A stretch of DNA of 64,000 bases from UBA4292 sp002395865 (GTDB taxonomy: Bacteria > Bacillota > Clostridia > Lachnospirales > Lachnospiraceae). Numbering within the stretch: position 1 is the first letter of the stretch; each line of letters starts with the position of its first letter. The notes beneath the pieces are model-generated. The model made no database searches and was not told the DNA's origin. It saw only the letters and a list, made by a program, of their open reading frames with translations. Position numbers and translations under genes: made by a program. This document shows positions 17,997 through 26,655 of this stretch, one piece after another. The stretch covers positions 1 through 64,000 of the forward strand of contig CAMNBU010000009.1 in assembly GCA_946533395.1 (NCBI GenBank). Reading direction: 5' to 3'.

Positions 17997-20486
17997 ATGC
18001 CTGATAAGAAGATATTTGAAGCCGACAAAAAGCCAACGAACATCAAAGCCGACCAGCTCATTTCCCAGATAATGACCTATGCAAAGCAACACCATATGAC
18101 CCGCAGGGAGGTCATCGGCGAGTACTTTTCATGGAAGGCCGCATGGTATCTTACCTGCGGACGGGGTTTCTCAAAGAATGATACCAAGGAGGTCAATTTT
18201 TCGGAGCTTGAGAAGAACGCGAGAAAGGTAAAGCTCGCGGAGGGTGCCAATTACGGTATCAATATGTATGAGAACATCTACCCTCCGATAAAGCTCGCGG
18301 ACATGGATCACACCGCGTTCCTCTACTACAACTGGGATAAGCTGAGTATTAAGAGCGACGCGAGAAACAATCTTTTAAGGGAATCCCTCGGCGACCATAT
18401 CCGCCGCTTCAAGACGAAAGTGCGCAACTGCTCCGAGCATATATTGTTCGACGCGCCGGAACCTGAAGTCTACACCGAGTACGCGAAGACACCCGCCACC
18501 TACGAGTACAGCGCCCCCGAGAGCGCATGGCGCACATTTACGGCGGCAGTCAACCACTATGGCGGCAGAGGTGCGATCGCACTCGACGACCACGCGGTAA
18601 ATGAGATGAAGGCGGACCCTTTCAGCATCCTCACCATGAGGAACAAAGAGACTGTTCGAATGGCAGGCAACAAGGCTTACCGCCAGCTCAACACAGAGTA
18701 CAAGAGGACGATCTCCAACTTCACCTTCAAGGAGACAGCAGACTTCGACAGGATGAAGGGGAAAGCCTCTGTACTTCTTAACTCCATGAAAGGCCGCAGC
18801 GGTCCCGAAGCGCAGACTCCCGAGTGGAAAGAGCTTGTAAATGCGGTTGAGGATTTTTCCGAAGAACCCGAGAAGCTCATCGCCGCGGAGAAGAGTGCCA
18901 AAGTCCTTCTTGCGGTCGAGAAATTCACCAAGGGCAGAAAGAGCCTGTACGGCTCCGACATGAAGAACGAAATGGTCAAGGACGCCCTCAAGGCACTGGC
19001 CATCACCATTCCCGACGCGGCTCACAACCCGAACGTCACACCTCTCATCAACCGTTTCAACGATGTCAGAGGATGGCGTCTTCAGAAGAAGATCCGCCTC
19101 GGCAACTTCAGAACGACTGCAGCCACGGATATCGCTCCCGAGGGTCTCGATAACCCCTATTTCCAGCTCGGGATGCATGCGGAGAAGGCAACGAACGTAT
19201 ATGATTATTTAAATGTGTGGACGGGCGACGGACAGATCATCGACGAGATGGACCCCAAGGCAAAATTAATAAACAGCGAAGCAGGCTATGAGGAAGGTGT
19301 AAGGGAGCCTGAGATAAAGGAGCCTGAGAAGAAGGAACCCGAGAAGAAGGAACCTGAGAAGAAAGAACCTAAGAAGAAGGAACCCGAGATAAAGGAGCCT
19401 GAGAAAAAAGAGCCCGAGAAGAAGATCAAGTCCATGTCAATAAAGGATGTGTGCGCCGGGTTCAGGAAGAATCTGAACGTTCTCTCGACCTATGACGTGA
19501 ATTCGAAAAACCTTCCGAATATGAAGACTCTAAAGCTGCTCTTCTCCGGCTGCATAGCGTTAAGCAATGCCAAGCCGCTCTCATCGGATCCCACAAAGCT
19601 CGACTTAAACGTCCTCACCGATGAGCAGATGGCTCTTTCGGAGGATCCCTCAGTCGTAAATATGGCCGAGGAATTTTTAAAGAGCCCCGAGGCGCGTGGG
19701 CAGATAAAGGATATTGCAATAAACAGCCTTAAGGATAAGGAGCCCGAGCTGAGCTTTGCGAAGAGCATGTCGAAAATGATCGAGAAGAAGGGTTACAACA
19801 AGCTCCAGAACTTCATTTACGGCGACGACGGCGAGGACCCCGGGCTCGGCGACGATATGGAACAGGATGAGCCGGAAGCGGATGACGATACGGATTACAT
19901 AACGTACTCCGATGCCTGCAAGTCGGTAGACCCCTTTATCAAAGCGCTCAAGAACAACAGTGTGGATACGCTGGCCAACATTAAAAAGAACAGTCTGATC
20001 ACCAATCTGGCTATTATAAAGGCCCTCTCCACTGCCGACATGTACACAGTAGACGGTGATAACAAGAACCCGGTCGTGATCGTAGATGAGATCAACAAAA
20101 AGGCTCAGGAGTACACGAAGGATCCCGCCATCTTAAAGATCGCGGAAGAGTTCAAGAAAAACGAGGGTCCCAGAAAGAAATTTAAGGAATACGCCGAAAC
20201 GGCTCTTACACGTAAGAACCCTCACCAGTCCATGATCACTCAGGCCGGCTCCTTCATCCAGTCATATACCGTCGGCCTGCAGCGTTTGAATATGCTCAAG
20301 AAGAAGGCTCTTAACAAGGAGCAAGCCGAGGGCCCGAATAAGAACGCCATCAACGAGGAGCCCAAGAAGAACACTGTCAAGGCGGAGGACGTAAAAGAAA
20401 ATGATAAACGTGAGCCCTCAATATCCTCAAATGGCGAAGCAAACGAAAACAGATACACACCGGTCGATAACGATCTGGTATTTTAA
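17997..20486 (+). CDS. Large paralogous protein A of unknown function
   Basis: 829 residues from MPDKKIFEAD; this ATG has AAAGGA 7 nt upstream, while an earlier in-frame start lacks one. No signal peptide or membrane helix is evident. Order of parts: (1) N-terminal helical region with FSWKAAWYLTCG at about 43-54; (2) a core with AVEKFTKGRKS and NPNVTPLINRFNDVRGWR; (3) a charged linker of about eight EPEKK/EPEIK units (19301-19423); (4) two C-terminal helical repeats, each with DP......AEEF pattern. Parts 1, 2 and 4 recur in the next two genes. I recognise no known family; cytoplasmic location or unconventional export are both possible. Confidence 0.85.
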   Translation: MPDKKIFEADKKPTNIKADQLISQIMTYAKQHHMTRREVIGEYFSWKAAWYLTCGRGFSKNDTKEVNFSELEKNARKVKLAEGANYGINMYENIYPPIKLADMDHTAFLYYNWDKLSIKSDARNNLLRESLGDHIRRFKTKVRNCSEHILFDAPEPEVYTEYAKTPATYEYSAPESAWRTFTAAVNHYGGRGAIALDDHAVNEMKADPFSILTMRNKETVRMAGNKAYRQLNTEYKRTISNFTFKETADFDRMKGKASVLLNSMKGRSGPEAQTPEWKELVNAVEDFSEEPEKLIAAEKSAKVLLAVEKFTKGRKSLYGSDMKNEMVKDALKALAITIPDAAHNPNVTPLINRFNDVRGWRLQKKIRLGNFRTTAATDIAPEGLDNPYFQLGMHAEKATNVYDYLNVWTGDGQIIDEMDPKAKLINSEAGYEEGVREPEIKEPEKKEPEKKEPEKKEPKKKEPEIKEPEKKEPEKKIKSMSIKDVCAGFRKNLNVLSTYDVNSKNLPNMKTLKLLFSGCIALSNAKPLSSDPTKLDLNVLTDEQMALSEDPSVVNMAEEFLKSPEARGQIKDIAINSLKDKEPELSFAKSMSKMIEKKGYNKLQNFIYGDDGEDPGLGDDMEQDEPEADDDTDYITYSDACKSVDPFIKALKNNSVDTLANIKKNSLITNLAIIKALSTADMYTVDGDNKNPVVIVDEINKKAQEYTKDPAILKIAEEFKKNEGPRKKFKEYAETALTRKNPHQSMITQAGSFIQSYTVGLQRLNMLKKKALNKEQAEGPNKNAINEEPKKNTVKAEDVKENDKREPSISSNGEANENRYTPVDNDLVF
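19301..19423 (+). repeat. EPEKK-coding tandem repeat in protein A
   Basis: Repeats of a 12- to 15-bp unit (GAGAAGAAGGAACC and variants with GAGATAAAGGAGCC) encode a run of Glu-Pro-Glu-Lys/Ile-Lys. Such Pro/Lys/Glu-rich linkers are stiff and extended. The repeat is prone to copy-number change. Confidence 0.9.
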
Positions 20487-20520
20487 ACTATAACACAAGC
20501 GATATCCAAGGAGGCATACC

Positions 20521-22692
20521 ATGCCGGCACCCAATACAAGGCTGTTAGACAAAAATGATAATACGATGCTGAGCAGCACCGAGCTCATGAAGCTCATCGA
20601 AGCAAAATCCAGACAGAATGATATGAGCAAGAGCGACATCATCGGCATGTGGTTTACCTACAGAGCCGCATGGTACGCTCTGACCGGCGAAAGACTAAAC
20701 CCCGGAAACCACAGTTCCATACCCGCCTCCACCATAGAGGATATGGCAGGGAGGCTGCGCGCCTGCGGCTCGGATAAGTACGCGCGTTTTAAATACGGAA
20801 GCCAGAACCCCGATTTCATGCAGATCGAGTATGACACATTCCTGGTAAACAGCTGGGAGCATATTAATCAGCGGGATGGCAACTACGATCCCGCCCTTGA
20901 CCCCAACAAAAAACACCGCAATGATTTGGTGGGTTATATCGATAAGTGGCGCCCCAAGCTCACCTGCGTAGACTACATCAGTTTTATCCAGCCCGATGTT
21001 CCACGTCAGGGTGAAAACTATGTCAATCCGGACAAGCCCGTGTATGAATACGAGGCCACCGATTCCCAGTGGGAGAAACTCACGGCAGCGCTTGCTTGCT
21101 ACAGGCATGAGGGATACAGAAGTATCGACCGGAAGCTTATAGAAAAGACCAGATCCGAGGCCATAATGGCCTGTGCGATGAAGAACAAACGTCTCACTGA
21201 AATGCTCGACCACAACAACTATGTTGCAGTTCGGGAACAGTTAAAGCGCACAAAGGCTACATTCACATTTACGGACAAGGTGGAGCTTTCAGTCGGAAAA
21301 GCGAATGCGAAACAGGTCCTCTCCAATATAGAGGGCTTTGACCGCGGCCTCGCCGCAACCCCCGAATTCCGCGCCGTTGTTTCGTCTCTGAAAGCCTTCA
21401 CAAACGCCTCTGATCTGGACGAGGCCGCAGAGCGAAGCGCACAGGTATATCTGGCTGTGGAAAAATTCACAAAAGGCAGAAAATCCAAATGGCTTTTTTC
21501 ATCCACTGAGAAGACCTATCTTGTGGAACAGGCACTCGAGGCAGTGGCGGCAGCGGTTCCCGATGCCCCTAATAACCCCACCGTCAGGTCGCTTCTTGAC
21601 CGTTTCAACGAAGTCAGAGGACATCGCCTTCAGGACAGTGTACAGCTCACGAATCACAATCTTCTCTCCGCTTCCAACAGGGCAGGCACACTGAGTCTGA
21701 AGGCGGCAGTCATAGATTCAGAACAGATACAGGATGAGATCTATAACGAAGACAACCACGCTCTGGAAGACGATGAGCTCAACCTTAATATCGTAAAGCA
21801 TTCAAGGGCTTCCTTAAAAGAGGATGATGAGCCTGAGCAGGAAGAGCCCGAGAAGAAGGAGCCCGAGAAGAAGGAGCCTGAGAAGAAGGAGTCTGAGAAG
21901 AAAGAACCGGTCATAAATAATGACGCGCCTGATGATCAGCCGATCATTAAAAACTACGACCCCGATAAGGACAATAACGATCTGATCGAGCCGCAGGATA
22001 AGCTGAATGATATTCAGGAGAGCATCTACGGGCCGGAAAAGACTGTCTCCGTAAGGGAAGCCAACAAAAAAAGCAGTTTCTTTATGGACGCTCTCAACTC
22101 TCTCTCGGACGAGGAGTTGTCGGGGGTGAACCTGAAGAGCACCGTGAAACAGATCGCAGGAGTACTCGGTCTTAAGCTGACCAAGGAGATGTCAGGTGCC
22201 AGCCACCCACTCAAAAAGGGTGAGGAAGGCGTACAGCTCGATGAAAATGAGTTGAACCACAACATAGCCATGTTCAAAAAGGATCCCGTAGTTAAGGCTC
22301 TCGCAAATGATTTCCACACCATGGAGAAGGCGACGGCCAGATTTAAGAGCATCGCAAATGAGTGCATGAGTGCGGAGGACCCCGCATTCAAGTTTGAAGA
22401 CAAGCTGACGGGTCTTTACTTGAAGAGAAAGGAGCACATCCGTAACAAAACGGAGGGTGAACCCGATATCTACGATATACCGCAGAAAAAAGCCCCGGTA
22501 AAACACGAAGACGTCAAAAAGGCCAAGAGTGTAAAACATGAAGAGTCCAAAAAGCAGGAACCGCCCGTAAAGCAGGAAGAACAGAAACAACAGGAAGATA
22601 AAAAATCAGTCGCGAAGGATGAGGAACGCAAATCTTCCGTATCCTACGTGGACGAAGGCGAGAACAGATACACTGTAGTAGATATGAGTTGA
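20521..22692 (+). CDS. Large paralogous protein B of unknown function
   Basis: 723 residues, 34 bp after protein A, with a perfect AAGGAGG site. It shares the N-terminal FTYRAAWYALTGERL motif, the core LAVEKFTKGRKSKW and NPTVRSLLDRFNEVRGHR, and one C-terminal helical repeat (DPVVKALANDF). A shorter EPEKK linker (21838-21906) separates core and C-terminus. After the linker comes KLNDIQESIYGPEK, also found in protein C. The tail KHEDVKK...KQEEQKQQEDKK is a second charged stretch, and the last residues ENRYTVVDMS mirror ENRYTPVDND near the end of protein A. No signal peptide is seen. Confidence 0.85.
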   Translation: MPAPNTRLLDKNDNTMLSSTELMKLIEAKSRQNDMSKSDIIGMWFTYRAAWYALTGERLNPGNHSSIPASTIEDMAGRLRACGSDKYARFKYGSQNPDFMQIEYDTFLVNSWEHINQRDGNYDPALDPNKKHRNDLVGYIDKWRPKLTCVDYISFIQPDVPRQGENYVNPDKPVYEYEATDSQWEKLTAALACYRHEGYRSIDRKLIEKTRSEAIMACAMKNKRLTEMLDHNNYVAVREQLKRTKATFTFTDKVELSVGKANAKQVLSNIEGFDRGLAATPEFRAVVSSLKAFTNASDLDEAAERSAQVYLAVEKFTKGRKSKWLFSSTEKTYLVEQALEAVAAAVPDAPNNPTVRSLLDRFNEVRGHRLQDSVQLTNHNLLSASNRAGTLSLKAAVIDSEQIQDEIYNEDNHALEDDELNLNIVKHSRASLKEDDEPEQEEPEKKEPEKKEPEKKESEKKEPVINNDAPDDQPIIKNYDPDKDNNDLIEPQDKLNDIQESIYGPEKTVSVREANKKSSFFMDALNSLSDEELSGVNLKSTVKQIAGVLGLKLTKEMSGASHPLKKGEEGVQLDENELNHNIAMFKKDPVVKALANDFHTMEKATARFKSIANECMSAEDPAFKFEDKLTGLYLKRKEHIRNKTEGEPDIYDIPQKKAPVKHEDVKKAKSVKHEESKKQEPPVKQEEQKQQEDKKSVAKDEERKSSVSYVDEGENRYTVVDMS
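21838..21906 (+). repeat. EPEKK-coding tandem repeat in protein B
   Basis: Four to five units of GAGAAGAAGGAGCC (with one TCT variant) encode repeated EPEKK/ESEKK. Same motif as in protein A but fewer copies; protein C lacks it. Confidence 0.88.
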
Positions 22693-22711
22693 TAATACCC
22701 GGAGGTAGCAT

Positions 22712-24604
22712 ATGCCAAGGTCAAAGACCAAACTATTCAAAAACGACGATCACTTTTACATGAAGGGCAAAGATCTTCTGGAATACATCGACCGCTTCGC
22801 TAAGGCTGTCAAGCCCACCCAGTCGGAACTCTTATCAATGCTTTTTACATACAAAGCCGCATGGTATGCCATCACCGGTGAGGAGCTGACGGCAGAATCC
22901 CAGGCCGTGGTAGGTTCTGAGAACCTCGAGGAGACCGCAGATATCCTTCGCAGCAAGGGCTCCGAGAAATATGCGCGTATGGCCTATGTGAACAAAAGGC
23001 CGCTGAACATCGCCACTGATCTCGACTACAGCACCTTCCTGTATGATCACCTGGATGAACTGGCCGCGGAGGAAAACGGTCTTCCCATAAAGCCGGGTAC
23101 AAAGGAAGCCCTTGAGCTGATGATCTCCTCCCGCAGCAATTCGAAGACCTGCGCGGACTATATCGCTTTTGACAAGCCCGCCAAAAGAACCACCGAACCG
23201 CTACGGCTTACGAACGAGGACAAGTCCACATACGAGTATCAGGCTGGCCCCGAACACTGGAAGACATTTACCGCGTTCTCGGAATGCATGAGGCGCACGG
23301 GTTACAAGCCTCTTGACGACGCGGCTGAAGCGAATGCCAAGGAGGATCCCATAAATGTATGCCTAATGAAGAATAAGCAGGTGACCGAGCGTCTCGAGAA
23401 GGGCGACTACAAGGGAGTGAAGGATGCTTACAGAAAGACCAAGGCCTCATTCACCTTCCTTGATAAGACGACCCTTAAGGAGGCGCAGAGCAATGCCAGG
23501 TTCATCCTCGACAACATGGCCGAAAGGGATTGCGAATATGCGGAGACAGAGGAATACTTAAAACTCAGGGATACTCTGGCGGATTTCTGCGACGCGAAGG
23601 ATCTGGACACGGCTGCGCAGAAAAGCGCCGAAGTCCTCCTCGCCGCGGAGAAATTCACCAAGGGCAGAAAGAGCTCATGGTTTAAGAGTGATGAAGACAA
23701 GAGCTGTGTGAATGACGCGTTGAACGCCATCGCGACAGCTGTTCCGGACGGACCGAACAACCCCAGTGTCAGACCGCTCATCGACCGATTCAACAATGTC
23801 AGGTGGTGGAGACGTCAGGATCCGGTGTTCATGATAGATTATCACCAACCCTCAGCCATCAGCAGATACCAGACCGTTTCTCTGAACCCTCCCGCAAAGC
23901 CGGGTGAAGTGATGGCTCCCGCTCATCTGGATTTGAAGCTGCAGGTAGACAGCAACGATATCAGGCACGAGCTGTACGGGGCGGCAGATGAAGACGAAAA
24001 GAGCGAGATCTCTGACAGAAGGGATGCCGGCTTCTATAACAGATTCGACACCGACAAGGAGGATTCCCCCCTGATAAACAAGGACGAGCAGCTGAATGAT
24101 GTTCAGACGACCCTCTACGGTGATGAAAAGCCGGATCTCGGCAAAGAATACGAGGATAAAAAGAAGAAGTCGGGTGAGCCTATAAAACTAATCAATGCAC
24201 GGGACAGGATGCTGCCTCTCATGAAGGGGCTGGCGAACATGGCACCCGAGAAGGTCAATGCCATCGGTGAGGCGCGGTTTGCCGAGGGTCTTGCAAACCT
24301 TATCGCGCTCCATATCACACCGCCCTACTCCAACCACACGGACTACATCAACAAGCTGAAGCTGGACGAGAATGTGAACAAGTACAAATCCGATCCGGCC
24401 CTTATGCAGCTCGCCAGTGACTACAAGTCCGACCCGAAAGTCATGGAGGATTTCAAGAAGGCCGCAGGCGACTGTCTGAAGTCCGAGAACCCTGTAGTCG
24501 ATTTCGCGAAATTCATAAGCGATAAGTACACTGAGAAAAAGATCGCTCTCGAAAATCAGAACAAGATAGTGCCGCAGCCCGAAGGGCCCGTGGCGGGAAT
24601 ATAA
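22712..24604 (+). CDS. Large paralogous protein C of unknown function
   Basis: 630 residues, 19 bp after protein B, with a GGAGG site. It keeps the N-terminal FTYKAAWYAITGEEL motif, core AAEKFTKGRKSSW and NPSVRPLIDRFNNVRWWR, the QLNDVQTTLYGDEK motif and one C-terminal helical repeat (DPALMQLASDY). It has no EPEKK linker and lacks the ENRYT tail. The three proteins thus descend from duplications and have diverged mainly in linkers and repeat number. Function unknown. Confidence 0.85.
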   Translation: MPRSKTKLFKNDDHFYMKGKDLLEYIDRFAKAVKPTQSELLSMLFTYKAAWYAITGEELTAESQAVVGSENLEETADILRSKGSEKYARMAYVNKRPLNIATDLDYSTFLYDHLDELAAEENGLPIKPGTKEALELMISSRSNSKTCADYIAFDKPAKRTTEPLRLTNEDKSTYEYQAGPEHWKTFTAFSECMRRTGYKPLDDAAEANAKEDPINVCLMKNKQVTERLEKGDYKGVKDAYRKTKASFTFLDKTTLKEAQSNARFILDNMAERDCEYAETEEYLKLRDTLADFCDAKDLDTAAQKSAEVLLAAEKFTKGRKSSWFKSDEDKSCVNDALNAIATAVPDGPNNPSVRPLIDRFNNVRWWRRQDPVFMIDYHQPSAISRYQTVSLNPPAKPGEVMAPAHLDLKLQVDSNDIRHELYGAADEDEKSEISDRRDAGFYNRFDTDKEDSPLINKDEQLNDVQTTLYGDEKPDLGKEYEDKKKKSGEPIKLINARDRMLPLMKGLANMAPEKVNAIGEARFAEGLANLIALHITPPYSNHTDYINKLKLDENVNKYKSDPALMQLASDYKSDPKVMEDFKKAAGDCLKSENPVVDFAKFISDKYTEKKIALENQNKIVPQPEGPVAGI

Positions 24605-24610
24605 AAGCGA

Positions 24611-24639
24611 AGCCCGGATCACACTGAGTGGTCCGGGCT
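24611..24639 (+). terminator. Bidirectional terminator between convergent genes
   Basis: AGCCCGGA (24611-24618) pairs with TCCGGGCT (24632-24639), with further pairs inside. On the minus strand it is followed by TTCGCTTTTAT, on the plus strand by a weaker CTCTCTGTTATC. It ends both the paralog operon and the 24650 lipoprotein gene. Confidence 0.8.
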
Positions 24640-24649
24640 CTCTGTTATC

Positions 24650-26548
24650 TTACATCATTGAAAACGTGTAAACATTTCCGTAATAGTCATACCAGTAGAA
24701 ATCGCCGTCGATATACAGCATCACCATTGAGCCGCCGTTCTTTGCGTACATATACATTCTGGTGCCGTCGAAGATATAGGTGAAGGCATAGTTGACGCCG
24801 TTCTCTGAAAGAACGCCTGTGCCGTCGGCATTCAGAGCAAATATGGTCAGGCTCTTGTAGTAATCCTTGCCGAAGTAGTAGGAGAGAGCTTCCTGCGAGA
24901 AGCCGTTGTAGCCGCTGACATAATACAGGCCTGCGATATCCTTATAGATGTCCGCGTCCTCTTCTGTCTCGTCCTCCCAGCCCCACCAGTCGTAATCTTC
25001 AGTGTCATCCTCGTCGGTATCAGGCTCGTCGGTATCAGGCTCATCGGTATCAGGCTCATCGGTATCGGGCTCCTGCGTATCGGACTCAGCCGGCTCGGTC
25101 TCCTTATCACCCGTCTTACCGTCCTTAACAGGCTCATAGTCTTCGCCGAGCAGCTTGCCGTCGGCTATGGGGAAGAGAGCGCTCTCCAGACCCTGTACAC
25201 TGTCGGGCTCATAATCGCTGTAACGTGTCCTGCGCGAATCTCCCGCAAGTGTCAGGCGGTATTTGCCGTCCTTCGTGGAGTAGTAGAGGTTTCTGGGGGT
25301 CGTGTAATTGCATATCGCCTTGGTGGAGAGCCTGTACATGGCGTGGTTGCTTCGTTCGATGAATGCCTCGTCCTCAAACATCTCCGCATAGTACTTATAC
25401 TCCGCAGAGCTCTTTCCGTACTTCTCCTCTACGTAGGCCAGTGTATCGGTGTGATCGTCCCAGCAGGCATCGATCTCATACCACTTATTGTCGATCACAG
25501 CCATGCTCCACGCATGTCCGCCCTGACCGCCGTCAGCGCCCGCGTCACCCGCCATACCGCAGACCACCAGAGCCATCATATCCATCTGCTGAAGAGCGTA
25601 CTGGAAAGCGTGCGCGTAGCCGTCGCATACGCAGTAGTGCGGTGTGCCGTCCGAATTGCCGACGAAGGGGCCGAAAGCGGTATGTCCGAAGTCGTTCTTG
25701 TTATCATTCAGTATCGCATAGTCGTAGATTCCCCAATCGATGAGCTTATCATGTACCTGAAGAGCCTTCGTAGCCTCGTCCGCGTCAGTGTCGATATCCG
25801 ACATGAACTCCTTGAAGGCCGCATTGAAAGCCTTCACATCCTTCTCGTAATTCTCATAGGCCTGCGCGAACCAGAGGTATACGGTGTACAGGCCATCGTT
25901 ATCCTGCTGATACCCCATGTTGATGCTTGTGGTGCCGTTCCAGTAGTATATCCACCACAGCTCCGGATGGTCGTCTCCTATGCCCAGCCATGCAACATAA
26001 AAATCATTGATAAACTGATCGCCGTTAGGGTCGTTCGCCGTACGGAAGGTCACGTAATGCTCTGTCGAGGTGGGATCCTGCGCGAGCAGATAGAACGCGT
26101 CATAGATATCTCTCTGATCATCCGTCATGTGCTCGTAGAGCCAGTAATACTCGGCCTTGTTCTCCACCTTAACCGTGGCCTTTTCCTTGTAGGCGCGCAT
26201 CGCCCTGTCGATATCGGCCGCCTCCTCCTCGGAGAGCTCATCGGCCTCTATGGGTTCGATCTCTGTGAGCATTCCGCCGGGTGCATCCAGATCGAAGGTG
26301 AACTCCTCGAAAGCCGAGTCGGCCGCAAGGAAAGTCGTAACGGCAGTGCTTAAATTGCCTGCCATAGCGTCCCTGTCGGGTGCCGGTCCCTCGGGAGCCG
26401 TCCGGGTCGTCTCAGGAACCTGTGTTGTCTGAGCCTGTGTGTAGGTCTCAACTGTCGAATTCGTGTCGCCTCCCTTGCCCGCGCACGAGCAAAGAAGCAT
26501 GGAAGCCGACAGCATGAGTGCCACAGTTTCTTTTAAGCATTTCCTCAT
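24650..26548 (-). CDS. Transglutaminase-like surface lipoprotein
   Basis: 632 residues from MRKCLKETVA, with AAAGGA 10 nt upstream. Lipoprotein signal with Cys22 in MLLCSCAGKG as the probable lipid anchor. The middle holds a transglutaminase-like fold with the expected triad: Cys in CVCDGYAHAF, His in GGHAWSM and Asp in YEIDACWDD. Secreted members of this fold may act as proteases or in cell-wall contexts. A DTDEP repeat (encoded around 25010-25074) and a Trp/Asp-rich segment link to a C-terminal domain of about 90 residues that is not recognised. Substrate unknown. Confidence 0.88.
   Translation of the reverse strand: MRKCLKETVALMLSASMLLCSCAGKGGDTNSTVETYTQAQTTQVPETTRTAPEGPAPDRDAMAGNLSTAVTTFLAADSAFEEFTFDLDAPGGMLTEIEPIEADELSEEEAADIDRAMRAYKEKATVKVENKAEYYWLYEHMTDDQRDIYDAFYLLAQDPTSTEHYVTFRTANDPNGDQFINDFYVAWLGIGDDHPELWWIYYWNGTTSINMGYQQDNDGLYTVYLWFAQAYENYEKDVKAFNAAFKEFMSDIDTDADEATKALQVHDKLIDWGIYDYAILNDNKNDFGHTAFGPFVGNSDGTPHYCVCDGYAHAFQYALQQMDMMALVVCGMAGDAGADGGQGGHAWSMAVIDNKWYEIDACWDDHTDTLAYVEEKYGKSSAEYKYYAEMFEDEAFIERSNHAMYRLSTKAICNYTTPRNLYYSTKDGKYRLTLAGDSRRTRYSDYEPDSVQGLESALFPIADGKLLGEDYEPVKDGKTGDKETEPAESDTQEPDTDEPDTDEPDTDEPDTDEDDTEDYDWWGWEDETEEDADIYKDIAGLYYVSGYNGFSQEALSYYFGKDYYKSLTIFALNADGTGVLSENGVNYAFTYIFDGTRMYMYAKNGGSMVMLYIDGDFYWYDYYGNVYTFSMM
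25010..25074 (-). repeat. DTDEP-coding tandem repeat
   Basis: Four to five copies of a 15-bp unit (GGCTCATCGGTATCA on the plus strand) encode EPDTD repeated. An acidic Pro-containing linker between the catalytic and C-terminal parts of the lipoprotein. Confidence 0.9.
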
Positions 26549-26655
26549 GGTATCCACATCCTTTCTGCGTTCGGTTATTCCATTATCCGCTGTCAATGTT
26601 CATGTTCTTCTGCCAAACATATTTACATATTTCCATTCTACCATCAATGGCAGAA

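Noticed and set aside
19301..19423. EPEKK repeats as a CRISPR or regulatory repeat
   Set aside because: They are in frame inside a coding gene and encode a repeated peptide.
26600..26655. Terminator after the clostripain/LRR gene
   Set aside because: Only a weak stem (TTCT.CCAT/ATGG.AGAA) and no U-run.
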